Below are positions 15,838 to 23,134 of a DNA stretch of 23,749 nucleotides, piece by piece. Made by a program: the position numbers and the translations under genes. The stretch is taken from the NCBI GenBank assembly GCA_937934775.1, contig CALGYL010000237.1, positions 1 through 23,749 of the forward strand, given 5' to 3'. Every line of letters starts with the position of its first letter. Positions within the stretch are counted from its first letter, which is position 1. The DNA is from an uncultured Clostridia bacterium (GTDB lineage Bacteria > Bacillota > Clostridia > Christensenellales > Aristaeellaceae). The notes beneath the pieces are model-generated. The model saw only the letters and a list, made by a program, of their open reading frames with translations. It was not told where the DNA came from and did no database searches.

Positions 15838-17293
15838 CGACGAAATCAGCACCCGCGAATCCATCAAAACAATGATCAACCTGAAGGAATACGGCTTTGA
15901 CGAGGTGCTGGAGGCCACCAACTGCCAGGATGGGTATGTGCTGATCTGTCAGGAGCATCCCTCGCTCCTCTTCCTTGACATGAACATGCCCATGGTGGAC
16001 GGCACCCAGCTTCTGTCCATGCTGCAGCATCCGCAGCCGCCGGTGAGCATCATCGTCGTCAGCGGGTATACCGATTTTCGGTATACGCAGTCCGCTATAC
16101 AAAATAAACACGTGATCGATTACATCCAGAAGCCCATCGACCCCAAAGCGCTCCGCATCGCGGTCTCCCGCGCGACGGGGAAATATCTTTACACCGACAG
16201 TCGGCCGCTGTGGAATGGCAGGGAAACCGGCGTGACGGCAAAATTGTCCCGGACGGAAAAGGGCGTCGCGTTTATGCTTGTCATCGCCAATCTGGAGCAG
16301 ATGATCTGTAAACAGTTCGTTTCCTCCGGCGATCTGTTCCGTTATTTCCTGGAGGACCAGCTCCAAACGGCTTTCCCAGGCATCCGGTACAGCTTTCCCG
16401 GTTATACGAGGACCTACGCGGCGTTCTGCTTTGTGAAGAGCGACAAGGCCGAGGAAGTCGCGCTGAAAATCGCACAGCTTCTGGAACGCCTGGAACAGCA
16501 GCAGCTCACGGCATGGGTCATATGGGAATCCTGCGCTTCCGGCGGAACCGAGTCGTCTTGCCAGCAGCTGGAGGTTGCGCTTCCGTATCTGAATCTCTCC
16601 GCCCAGGACCGGTGCGTGCGCTTGGAGTCCGTCCGTCGCGAGACGCCCGCCTTCCCAGAGCAGAACCTGTGGATTCGGCAACTGATCGCATGCGCCGAGT
16701 TCGGCGAGCAGCAGCGCATCGCCGGCACGGTGGACGGAATCCTGCGTTCGTTCGCCCATACGGACCCATTGACGATTGCGATGGTTCAACGATTGATTTC
16801 CTCTCTGCGAAGCGCCATGGATTCCTACTTTTCTCTGGACACCCTGGCGGCATCGCAACAGAGCGATTTTCGCGACGCCTGCCCGCTATGCGATATGTTT
16901 CAGCCGGACGGCGCTCGCACCTGGCTGATTCAGTACGTCTCCGCGCTGGCGCAGACCAATCCGACGCCTTGCTATCCCGAAAATTTTCGCGAGCTGCTGA
17001 TCTACATTCAGGAAAACTATTCTCAAAATCTGACGCTGCAGACGCTGTCCGAGCAGTTCTATTTTCATCCTTCCACCATCAGCAAGCTCTTTGTCAAGTA
17101 CCTCCAGACCAACTTCACTAGGTATGTCAACGACGTCCGCCTCAGAAACGCCGTCGTCCTGTTGCAAAGCGACAAAGTCAAGATCACCGCCATCTCCGAA
17201 CAGGTGGGCTTTGAGTCGGCCAGTTATTTCTGCAGGCAGTTCAAGGCAAAGTACCATTGCAGCCCACAGGATTACAAGGCGCTGCATCAGTAA
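15818..17293 (+). CDS. YesN-family response regulator with AraC-type DNA-binding domain
   Basis: A 491-residue regulator. The receiver domain (about 1-120) has the acidic pair Asp7-Asp8, phospho-acceptor Asp54 in LFLDMNMP, Ser82 in VVSGYTD and Lys105 in IQKPID. A long middle region (about 121-385) is typical of this class. The AraC-type DNA-binding domain (about 387-491) has the motifs LTLQTLSEQFYFHPSTISKLFVKYL and ITAISEQVGFESASYFCRQFKAKYHCSPQDYK. The ATG at 15818 lies within the kinase gene end, with GAAAGGAG upstream. It is phosphorylated by the kinase encoded before it and probably activates the divergent sugar operon. Confidence 0.93.
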   Translation: MKALIIDDEISTRESIKTMINLKEYGFDEVLEATNCQDGYVLICQEHPSLLFLDMNMPMVDGTQLLSMLQHPQPPVSIIVVSGYTDFRYTQSAIQNKHVIDYIQKPIDPKALRIAVSRATGKYLYTDSRPLWNGRETGVTAKLSRTEKGVAFMLVIANLEQMICKQFVSSGDLFRYFLEDQLQTAFPGIRYSFPGYTRTYAAFCFVKSDKAEEVALKIAQLLERLEQQQLTAWVIWESCASGGTESSCQQLEVALPYLNLSAQDRCVRLESVRRETPAFPEQNLWIRQLIACAEFGEQQRIAGTVDGILRSFAHTDPLTIAMVQRLISSLRSAMDSYFSLDTLAASQQSDFRDACPLCDMFQPDGARTWLIQYVSALAQTNPTPCYPENFRELLIYIQENYSQNLTLQTLSEQFYFHPSTISKLFVKYLQTNFTRYVNDVRLRNAVVLLQSDKVKITAISEQVGFESASYFCRQFKAKYHCSPQDYKALHQ

Positions 17294-17305
17294 AGACGCC
17301 CCGCG

Positions 17306-17352
17306 CTTCTTTCGCATCAAAAAATCCTACAGATTTTTTGATGCGAAAGAAG
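17306..17352. terminator. Perfect 21-bp stem-loop after the regulator gene
   Basis: A 21-base arm (17306-17326) and its exact reverse complement (17332-17352) flank the loop CTACA, 13 bases past the regulator stop. The stem carries an A6/T6 block near the loop and a GC-containing base. There is no T run after the stem, so it is not a textbook terminator, but its position fits an end-of-transcript structure. Confidence 0.7.
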
Positions 17353-17449
17353 AATCTGCGTGCGCCTGAAATTCTCCGGAATTTCCGGGCGTCGCACTGA
17401 CTTATGGTACTGTTTCCGCCACCAGTGTGTGCTACTTCCGGCAGAAACA

Positions 17450-17478
17450 CGCTTCCGGCGCACGGGTCGCCGGAAGCG
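17450..17478. repeat. Perfect 11-bp inverted repeat
   Basis: CGCTTCCGGCG (17450-17460) and CGCCGGAAGCG (17468-17478) flank a 7-base loop. It is the middle of three stem-loops between the convergent regulator and anti-sigma genes. No T run follows on either strand. Confidence 0.6.
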
Positions 17479-17511
17479 AATAGAAGCAGCACGAGACTTT
17501 GTTGACTGTCT

Positions 17512-17559
17512 GAAGCGCGAGGGCCTTCATGTTCCACACATGAAAGGCCCTCGCGCTTC
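17512..17559 (-). terminator. 20-bp stem-loop after the anti-sigma gene
   Basis: The arm at 17512-17531 (GAAGCGCGAGGGCCTTCATG) pairs with 17539-17559, with a single bulged base and a 7-base loop. It starts 13 bases past the anti-sigma stop codon on the minus strand. Like the other hairpins here it lacks a clear T tract, but the stem is very stable. Confidence 0.65.
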
Positions 17560-17572
17560 AATCGGCTGCCAA

Positions 17573-19303
17573 TCAATTTGTCTTCAGTGGTTTGAGCGCG
17601 CTGTTGTCGATGGTGAATTCGTAGTGCAGCGTGGCGGTGGGCTCGGGGTAATTGGTATCGTCGCGGGCGCCCTTCGCATAGATCGGGAAGTCGACCACCA
17701 CCCGGTCACCTTCTCCGAATTCGGAAATATTGAGCGGCGGATCAACGCAGAAGGCCGTCGGGAATTCGCCTTCGGTTCTGCCGCCGGCGTCGTAGCAGCG
17801 ATAGCCGTTGATGGTGACCTCGGGCGAGCCCAGCCAGTTCAGGGAAGCGGAAGCGGTGTCGCCGCCAACCCGTATGGAGAACTCCAGGTTGTCTACCGAG
17901 ACGTCGTAGGCAACGCTGGTGATCGTCATGGATAGGCCGTCCACTTCCTGCGTGAGGTTCAGCGGCGTCAGATCGAATCCGACATTCTTGTTATACTTCG
18001 CGTACAGCGCCTCCGTCAGCGCGTTTGCCTCGTCCACCCAAGCCTTCATCTCCGCCTCGTCCCGAGGCAGCGCGGCTTTCTTCTCCTTCCAATTGTACTG
18101 GAACGCCACGTCTTTTACCTTGTCAGAATCGCCCATTTCCAGCGTCAGCTTGATGAGAGATTCATCCGGAAGCTTCCCCGGATCGCGCAGCAGTGCGCAC
18201 TGGTAGACCGCCGTGTAGTTGCCCTCCTTAAGCTCGTCGTTGTCAGAGCTGCCGAGACCCGTCTTCATGCCGTCCACGGTGACGTCGTCCAGCCAGAAGG
18301 CCATGCCCGCCTTCTTGATGTTCTTCTCTTTGACCCCGCCGAAAGCTGCCGTGAAGTACAGCTTTTCGTTGGCGAAGGACAGTTCAGAAATCGTCCAGTC
18401 ATAGCCCTTAGCGCTGCCGGAGAGGCCAACAGGCACGGCGGCGGCCTCCATGGTCTGCAGCTCGCTTTGCTCGTGATTGTAGTTTTCCTCCATGAGTTTG
18501 ACGCTGACCTTCGCCGACTCAATGGCCGCCGCATGCGCCTTGGCCGGATCGAAGGTGAACGGGATCGAGAGCTTCTGCCCGTCAATTGTTGCCATGAGGA
18601 CCAGCTGCTTGGGCTTCTCCCACTGCCAGTCGTCCACCTGGAACGTCAGCCATGTGGTTGGCACGCCCGCGCTCAGCGAGGAGTTGCAGCCGGACCAGTC
18701 GTCCTCCCAGTCCTTCTCCGTCTTCATCCGCCCGCCTTGATCGCGGTAATCTTTGAAGCTCCCGTCGATCAGCATCGGAATTTCCCGGTCCTCGACCGAC
18801 ACGGTGAAGTCCACCCGGCTGGGGTCGAAGGGAGGGATCTTCGAATAGGTAAGCGTTACGTCCAGCAGGCCCTTCGTGCCCGGGGCGGACTGGTCCTCCG
18901 ACATGGTACGCACCGAAGCGACGGATACCATCACGCCATCTACCTGCGCGCTGGCACCCTCCACGTCGTGAGAGCGCGACCACTTCTCAGAATCCGTAAC
19001 CATCGCCTTCAGCTTTTCGTCCTCCGGCTGCGCCTGCTCCGCCTCAATTTCCGCTACCACCTGGCCGAACAGCCGCTGGTACAATTGCGTCGCCGCCCGC
19101 ACAATCTGCGGCGCGGTAAATACCATGAGCAGCGCCAGCGCCGCCGCTACGGAGGAAGCCGCGAGCACCTTCGTCCTGAATGATGTATGCTTTCTATGCG
19201 GTAGGTTGTTCAAAGTCATCTCCGTCACCTCGTAATACCCCCGTCCGGGCGCGTAACGTGCCGCCCGGATGCGGGCTCTTTCTTCATTCTGTCTATTCGC
19301 CAT
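17573..19303 (-). CDS. Membrane anti-sigma factor with DUF4179-like ectodomain
   Basis: A 576-residue single-pass membrane protein. A short basic cytoplasmic segment (about 1-44) should hold the sigma factor. One helix (about 45-68, VLAASSVAAALALLMVFTAPQIV) crosses the membrane, followed by a large outside part. After it, QVDGVMVSVASVRTMSEDQSAPGTKGLLDVTLTYS looks like DUF4179. Two later segments (DWTISELSFANEKLYFTAAFGG and LSMTITSVAYDVSVDNLEFSIRVGG) look like related beta domains. I start it at the ATG at 19303, with GGAGGG eight bases upstream and an 11-base overlap with the sigma gene. A longer upstream reading is only a shadow of the sigma gene. Adjacent partner genes and topology support the anti-sigma role. 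The signal sensed is unknown. Confidence 0.85.
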   Translation of the reverse strand: MANRQNEERARIRAARYAPGRGYYEVTEMTLNNLPHRKHTSFRTKVLAASSVAAALALLMVFTAPQIVRAATQLYQRLFGQVVAEIEAEQAQPEDEKLKAMVTDSEKWSRSHDVEGASAQVDGVMVSVASVRTMSEDQSAPGTKGLLDVTLTYSKIPPFDPSRVDFTVSVEDREIPMLIDGSFKDYRDQGGRMKTEKDWEDDWSGCNSSLSAGVPTTWLTFQVDDWQWEKPKQLVLMATIDGQKLSIPFTFDPAKAHAAAIESAKVSVKLMEENYNHEQSELQTMEAAAVPVGLSGSAKGYDWTISELSFANEKLYFTAAFGGVKEKNIKKAGMAFWLDDVTVDGMKTGLGSSDNDELKEGNYTAVYQCALLRDPGKLPDESLIKLTLEMGDSDKVKDVAFQYNWKEKKAALPRDEAEMKAWVDEANALTEALYAKYNKNVGFDLTPLNLTQEVDGLSMTITSVAYDVSVDNLEFSIRVGGDTASASLNWLGSPEVTINGYRCYDAGGRTEGEFPTAFCVDPPLNISEFGEGDRVVVDFPIYAKGARDDTNYPEPTATLHYEFTIDNSALKPLKTN

Positions 19304-19814
19304 GGTCGTAGCCCTCCAATACACCCCGAAGCTTTTCCCGGGCCCGAAACAGCCGTGTCCGGACCGTGCCCTCCAGCATACCGGTCGCCCGCGCGATCTG
19401 CGCGGTGGGCATGTCCTCAAAATAGAACAGTACCGTGCACAGGCGCGTCTTCTGGTCCAGCGATTCGATCGCCCGCCGGATGTCCATCCGCTCGTCGATC
19501 CGTTCGCGCCGGGCGGGTATCTCAATCGTAAGCGGCGCGCCATGCTTTCGCTTCCGGGCCATGTTGATCGCGGTATTGATGGTGATCCGGGTCAGCCAGG
19601 TGGTAAAATAGGCTCCGTCCCTGAGCCTGGGCAGGTTCTTCCAGCCCGCCAGAATCGCTTCCTGCACGCAGTCCTGCGCGTCCTGATCGCTGCGGAGGAT
19701 CGCCCGCGCCGCTTGGTAGAGCGTCCGGCTGGAGGCGCGCACAAGTTCCGCGAACGCCTGCTCGTCACCAGATGCCGCCCGCTCCGCCAGGCGTCCGGCT
19801 TCAGTTGCCACCAT
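19293..19814 (-). CDS. ECF-type RNA polymerase sigma factor
   Basis: A 173-residue sigma-70 family protein reduced to regions 2 and 4, as in extracytoplasmic-function sigmas. Region 2 runs from AFAELVRASSRTLYQAARAIL through DQDAQDCVQEAILAGWKNL to FTTWLTRITINTAINMARKRK. Region 4 is RRAIESLDQKTRLCTVLFYFEDMPTAQIARATGMLEGTVRTRLFRAREKLRGVL. The ATG at 19814 has AGGAGG six bases upstream. It is cotranscribed with the membrane anti-sigma gene, which should hold it inactive until an envelope signal arrives. A candidate self-controlled promoter lies at 19855-19884. Confidence 0.94.
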   Translation of the reverse strand: MVATEAGRLAERAASGDEQAFAELVRASSRTLYQAARAILRSDQDAQDCVQEAILAGWKNLPRLRDGAYFTTWLTRITINTAINMARKRKHGAPLTIEIPARRERIDERMDIRRAIESLDQKTRLCTVLFYFEDMPTAQIARATGMLEGTVRTRLFRAREKLRGVLEGYDHGE

Positions 19815-19854
19815 CGTCGGCCTCCTGCGTTGTTTTTTTGAAGTACTTCACCCA

Positions 19855-19884
19855 TTAGACAAGGGAACGTTTGGAAATGCTACA
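19855..19884 (-). promoter_or_regulatory. Candidate ECF-type (self-regulated) promoter
   Basis: On the minus strand TGTAGC (19884-19879) and TGTCTAA (19861-19855) are separated by 17 bases. This resembles the TGTAAC / CGTC promoters used by Firmicutes ECF sigmas of the SigV/SigX type. It stands about 40 bases ahead of the sigma start codon, where an autoregulated promoter is expected. Confidence 0.5.
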
Positions 19885-19913
19885 CTCCGCCCACGGCTTT
19901 TTCTGTCCGCGTC

Positions 19914-19951
19914 AAAAAATGTAGGGCTCCCATGCCGCAAGCATGTGAGCC
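19914..19951 (-). terminator. Intrinsic terminator after the dus gene
   Basis: On the minus strand GGCTC-A-CATGC, a 5-base loop and GCATG-G-GAGCC form a 10-bp stem with one mismatch (19951-19925), followed by CTACATTTTTT. It lies about 115 bases past the dihydrouridine synthase stop and ahead of the sigma-factor promoter. Confidence 0.75.
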
Positions 19952-20066
19952 TCAGATTGGTATCAGGTAAGGAGGGAACATATCAAGCGGTTGCAGGGCC
20001 CCGCCCAAGTATTCTCTTTTGCGCAAGCGCCCTGTATCCCGGCTAAAGATTTCGCCATGAAAGGTC

Positions 20067-21014
20067 TTACCCAACACCCAGGATTTCCGACTCCCGAAAT
20101 AAAAGCGAGACTGCTTCATCATAATCCCGCAAGCTTTGCGACTTTTTAATTCGCTTGGCGTGTTTTGCATTATCGGAAAACATCAAAATCATGTAGGTCC
20201 ACAGCTCTTTCATTTTAAACAAAACGTTTCTTTCGCCAAAGAGTACCCTTTTATAGCCGTCATATATCTGATCATGAAAGCTTTTCAGAAGGAATTTATC
20301 CAGCCCAACATTATACAGAACTTCATTGACAAGCCCCGGGTTCATCAATAGGCCTCTTCCAATCATGACCATTTCCACACTCGGGTACGCGTTTGAAAAT
20401 CCGTCGATGTCCGCCTTCACATACAAATCGCCGTTGTAGCAGACAGGGTTTTTGCTTTTTCGGAAGGCCGCCGAAAAAGCTTCCATGTTTGGAGTGTTTT
20501 TATATTGGTCTGTTTGGACCCTTGGGTGTATGATCAGTTCTTCCATGGGGTATTTATTGAATATTTCAATCAGTTCGTCAAACTCTTCCGGCCTTTCCTT
20601 GCCGATTCTCGATTTTACGGATATTTTCACGACCGGTTGATTGAATATTTTCTCTAAAAACACATCAAGTTCCGCTCTTTTTGCAAGAAATCCAGAGCCC
20701 CTGCCTTTGGCGACAACGGTTCCCGATGGACAGCCTAAATTCAAATTGATCTCCTGATATCCGAGCTGCTGTATTTTCTTTGCGGTATGAATGAAGTCAT
20801 CGGCATTGTTGGTCAGTAATTGCGGAATCAGAACCATCCCCCGGTTGTTCTCCGGCAAAATATCGTTTATATCACGGGCTTTAAAACCATCGCTTTGATT
20901 GGCAAAAATGAACGGAGAAAAGTATTTCTCTATTCCGTTGGGAAAGAGAGCGTGGTGGGCATTTCTATAGATATATCCCGTCAGACCTTCCATTGGCGCG
21001 AAGTAAAATTTCAT
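20067..21014 (-). CDS. tRNA-dihydrouridine synthase family protein
   Basis: A 315-residue FMN-dependent enzyme that reduces uridine to dihydrouridine in tRNA. The N-terminus KFYFAPMEGLTGYIYRNAH is the flavin-binding start of the family. Cys95 in NLGCPSGTVVAKG is the catalytic cysteine position. Lys134 in VKSRIG and His163 in IIHPR are the usual flavin and substrate contacts. YNGD and MIGRG complete the phosphate-binding loops. I start it at the ATG at 21014, before the conserved KFYFAPMEG, with GGGAG upstream. A TTG at 21032 would add six residues. It stands alone and is clearly more AT-rich, with more A/T third positions, than the genes around it. This may be a second dus copy acquired or diverged separately. 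Confidence 0.9.
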   Translation of the reverse strand: MKFYFAPMEGLTGYIYRNAHHALFPNGIEKYFSPFIFANQSDGFKARDINDILPENNRGMVLIPQLLTNNADDFIHTAKKIQQLGYQEINLNLGCPSGTVVAKGRGSGFLAKRAELDVFLEKIFNQPVVKISVKSRIGKERPEEFDELIEIFNKYPMEELIIHPRVQTDQYKNTPNMEAFSAAFRKSKNPVCYNGDLYVKADIDGFSNAYPSVEMVMIGRGLLMNPGLVNEVLYNVGLDKFLLKSFHDQIYDGYKRVLFGERNVLFKMKELWTYMILMFSDNAKHAKRIKKSQSLRDYDEAVSLLFRESEILGVG

Positions 21015-21319
21015 ATACCACGAATCTCCCAATAACCCGCTCAGTTAGATTCCGCAGCAATCATAACACACGGACAGAAAAAGAACAACAATGAAGGCTG
21101 GGGAACAGATACCATGCGCAGAGTGAGCGGGTTGGCCGTCGGATTGTGAAGCGCGCGGTTTGCTTTTCAAAGGCCTTTCTGATGACCCACATATTGTACG
21201 AAACGCGACGTGCCATCGGCACGGCATCTTTAAAAAACGCGTCAAATGCCGGAAAAATCTCAGTTGAACCGGGCGCAGCGGAGACCGCGAAGGGAAGGTC
21301 TCCTACATACTGCAGATAG

Positions 21320-21356
21320 AGGCCTCGAAAGCGCCGTGTAGACGCCTTCGAGGCCT
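21320..21356. repeat. 14-bp stem-loop after the 21382 stop codon
   Basis: AGGCCTCGAAAGCG (21320-21333) and CGCCTTCGAGGCCT (21343-21356) pair over 14 positions with one mismatch (a G-U pair in minus-strand RNA), around a 9-base loop. It lies 25 bases beyond the TAG at 21382 on the minus strand, and on the plus strand is followed after seven bases by GTTTTT. It may be a terminator. Confidence 0.6.
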
Positions 21357-21569
21357 GTTGATTCGTTTTTGAGGATGCAGCCTATTCGTCTTTCGTAATG
21401 GTGAGTTCCAGTGCGGATTCGTCGGGCGCGGGAGTCACCATATTTTCGGCGACCGAGGGAGCATCGTCATATTCGATCCACTTCAGGTATTCCGCCGCCT
21501 TCGCGGGGTCGGCCTTCGATGGATCAATGGGCAGATTGAACAGCGCGTTCACGCCCTTGTAGTCCGCCC

Positions 21570-21585
21570 GGGGAGAAATCTCCCC
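21570..21585. repeat. Short palindrome
   Basis: GGGGAGAAATCTCCCC is an inverted repeat with a 7-bp stem and 2-base loop, about 40 bases downstream of the promoter-like TGCTATAAT. It could affect translation or transcription of whatever is read leftward here. It is short enough to be chance. Confidence 0.35.
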
Positions 21586-21622
21586 TGTCTCTCTACCCTT
21601 GCCTCCATTATGCTCTTGTTAA

Positions 21623-21631
21623 ATTATAGCA
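21623..21631 (-). promoter_or_regulatory. Extended -10 promoter element
   Basis: On the minus strand TGCTATAAT is a perfect extended -10 (TGn plus TATAAT). The -35 region (TTCCAT, 17 bases upstream) is weak, which extended -10 promoters tolerate. It points into the remnant at 21061-21615 and suggests that transcription still occurs. Confidence 0.55.
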
Positions 21632-21947
21632 CTTATTCGCCGTTTATGGAAGCATTATTATTTTTGTTTAGTATCAAACGCCCCGTCTGCCAATAGATCG
21701 TCGCGAGGCTACAATTGGTTCACTTTATTATGGAAGTTTCTTAGAAACCTTTGACGGACGATTTCTTTGCGAGAAAGCGTAGAGGCAACACCGCGCAAAT
21801 TCTGGCGTGGTGCTGCACGAATGGTTACCGCATCCCCCGCTCCCGGCAATGCCGGTTGGACGTTCATAAAACTGTTCAGCCAAAGGATACCAAGCGCAAG
21901 GCGATGGCATCCATGGACAAATTTCTGTAATCATCGCAGACGGAGCA

Positions 21948-21976
21948 CCGGGCAAGACGCCCGGCGTTCTTTTGTT
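21948..21976 (+). terminator. Intrinsic terminator, plus strand
   Basis: CCGGGC (21948-21953), loop AAGAC and GCCCGG (21959-21964) are followed by CGTTCTTTTGTT. The 6-bp GC stem plus T-rich tail is typical. No complete gene precedes it, only the short frame that stops at 21930. Confidence 0.6.
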
Positions 21977-22004
21977 CTCATGTTCTCGCGGTCGTATGAG
22001 AATC

Positions 22005-22046
22005 AACAAAACCTCCCCTTCTGTTCCCGTCAGGGAGGGTTTTGTT
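22005..22046. terminator. Bidirectional terminator-like stem-loop
   Basis: AACAAAACCTCCC (22005-22017) pairs with GGGAGGGTTTTGTT (22033-22046) with one bulged G and a 15-base loop. A-rich left and T-rich right flanks allow termination from either side. It lies downstream of the tRNA on the minus strand. Confidence 0.6.
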
Positions 22047-22225
22047 CTCACAGCGCATGGTAGAATAGCCGGAAAAGATCGTCGAAACCGCCTTGGGCAG
22101 CGCCCGGCAGACGCCAGGCAGAAAAAGCGCCCCAAAACCCAATTGTGGCATTTATTCCGGTCAAAATGAATGGGAGGGGGTTCGCCAGCACCTGAAACTG
22201 TGCACAACAGCCCAAAAAACAAAGC

Positions 22226-22250
22226 AAAAACCCACCGGAATTTGGTGGGT
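22226..22250 (-). terminator. Intrinsic terminator of the tRNA-Ala gene
   Basis: On the minus strand ACCCACC (22250-22244), a 7-base loop and GGTGGGT (22236-22230) are followed by TTTT. It starts five bases after the tRNA CCA end, so the tRNA is a single-gene transcript. Confidence 0.85.
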
Positions 22251-22254
22251 TTGC

Positions 22255-22330
22255 TGGTGGAGCATAGGAGACTCGAACTCCTGACCTCTACACTGCCAGT
22301 GTAGCGTACTACCAACTGTACTAATGCCCC
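22255..22330 (-). tRNA. tRNA-Ala (anticodon GGC), CCA end encoded
   Basis: A 76-base tRNA on the minus strand. The acceptor stem is GGGGCAT/ATGCTCC and keeps the G3-U70 pair that marks alanine tRNAs. The D-arm is GTAC/GTAC with loop AGTTGGTA. The anticodon arm CTACA-CTGGCAG-TGTAG reads GGC. The T-arm is AGGAG-TTCGAGT-CTCCT, the discriminator base is A, and CCA is encoded. It decodes GCC, a frequent codon in this GC-rich genome. Confidence 0.96.
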
Positions 22331-22350
22331 GTGCGCGGTCAACGAACTAG

Positions 22351-22379
22351 ATTATATCAAAGACACGCGCAGTTGTAAA
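22351..22379 (-). promoter_or_regulatory. SigA promoter of the tRNA-Ala gene
   Basis: On the minus strand TTTACA (22379-22374), a 17-base spacer and TATAAT (22356-22351) stand 20 bases before the tRNA 5' end. This is near consensus, as usual for stable RNA genes. Confidence 0.85.
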
Positions 22380-22420
22380 TACCTTTTTGAAAAAAAGTTG
22401 TGTGAAATCCGTCGGAATTC

Positions 22421-22984
22421 TCAGTCGGCGGCCTCCAGCGCCCGCATGGCCTGGATGGTCTTGTCGACCAGCTCCTCCAGCGGCCAACCCAGCATATCCG
22501 CGCCCCGCTGGATGACTTCTCTGGAGCAGCCCGCCGCGAAGCTGACCGTCTTGTACTTCTTCATCACCGACTTGACTTCAAGGTCCATCATGCTCTTTGA
22601 CGGCCGCATCAAGGCCACCGCGCCGATCAGCCCGGTCAGTTCATCCACGGCGTAGAGCACCTTCTCCATCTGGTGCTGCGGCTCAATGTCCACGGTGATG
22701 CCGTAGCCATGGCTGGCGGTGGCGCGAATCAGCCGCTCGGAAAGCCCCGCTTCCCGCATGATCTCCTGAGACTTCACGCAGTGCTGTTCCGGATACATTT
22801 CAAAATCCAGGTCGTGGAGCAGCCCGACCAGCGCCCAGAAATCCGCTTCGTCGGCATAACCCAGTTGGTTTGCAAACCAGCGCATGACGCCCTCCAGAAT
22901 ACGGGCATGCTTCAGGTGAAATTCCTCGTGGTTGTAGCGGCAAAGAAAGTCCCAGGCATCCTCCCGTGTCAGCATGTTTTCCAT
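22421..22984 (-). CDS. HD-domain metal-dependent hydrolase (HDIG-like)
   Basis: A 187-residue cytoplasmic HD-superfamily protein. Metal-ligand candidates are His26 (LKHARILEGVM), the His57-Asp58 doublet in VGLLHDLDFE, His92 in TASHGYG and Asp114 in LYAVDELTGL. That is the normal order for an HD phosphohydrolase. Stand-alone proteins of this size are common in Clostridia and usually annotated only as HDIG-domain proteins, so the substrate (a nucleotide or other phosphoester) is unknown. The ATG at 22984 has AAAGGA nine bases upstream. An ATG three codons in is the alternative. The gene is divergent from cysK, with its own promoter at 23034-23062. Confidence 0.9.
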   Translation of the reverse strand: MENMLTREDAWDFLCRYNHEEFHLKHARILEGVMRWFANQLGYADEADFWALVGLLHDLDFEMYPEQHCVKSQEIMREAGLSERLIRATASHGYGITVDIEPQHQMEKVLYAVDELTGLIGAVALMRPSKSMMDLEVKSVMKKYKTVSFAAGCSREVIQRGADMLGWPLEELVDKTIQAMRALEAAD

Positions 22985-23033
22985 TTTCTCTCATCCTTTT
23001 CGTACCGCGCGCTCTACCGACGCGTTTTCGTCT

Positions 23034-23062
23034 ATCCTACCGCGGAGGCGCCCAGCTGTCAA
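23034..23062 (-). promoter_or_regulatory. SigA promoter of the HD-domain gene
   Basis: On the minus strand TTGACA (23062-23057), a 17-base spacer and TAGGAT (23039-23034) stand about 50 bases ahead of the HD-domain start codon. Confidence 0.75.
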
Positions 23063-23095
23063 CCCCGCGGTTTACTGTAAAATTCGTTGAGACGC

Positions 23096-23124
23096 TTGAC
23101 AAACGCTTCCGAATGCGATAAAAT
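23096..23124 (+). promoter_or_regulatory. cysK: SigA promoter of cysK
   Basis: TTGACA (23096-23101), a 17-base spacer and TAAAAT (23119-23124) form a near-consensus promoter 75 bases before the cysK ATG. Confidence 0.85.
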
Positions 23125-23134
23125 CTAAACCATC

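Larger units (their letters stand above)
21061..21615 (-). pseudogene. Possible gene remnant: long open frame broken by one TAG
   Basis: After a promoter-like TGCTATAAT (21631-21623) a minus-strand frame opens at 21615. Its second half encodes VNALFNLPIDPSKADPAKAA, then an acidic tail ending ALELTITKDE, and stops at TAG (21384-21382). The tail has GC-rich third positions like real genes here. No good start is visible: the GTG at 21552 has a poor ribosome site. Directly after the TAG the same frame stays open another 106 codons, to a TGA at 21063-21061. I recognise neither half. A degraded gene, or a short real gene followed by a chance open frame, are both possible. Confidence 0.35.
21632..22221. 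other. Gene-free stretch with hairpins and a possible remnant
   Basis: About 590 bases downstream of the tRNA without a convincing gene. A plus-strand frame ending in TAA at 21928-21930 (last residues KRKAMASMDKFL) is followed 17 bases later by a terminator-like hairpin at 21948. Its start is lost behind a stop near 21745, so it could be the end of a decayed gene. A minus-strand frame of about 200 codons across this stretch begins inside the tRNA gene and is spurious. The direct repeat TTTTGTTCTCA occurs at about 21970 and 22040. Confidence 0.45.

Noticed and set aside
21728..22342. A 204-codon minus-strand open frame
   Set aside because: Its first part is a translation of the tRNA-Ala gene and it then crosses two terminators; the peptide shows no protein-like pattern.
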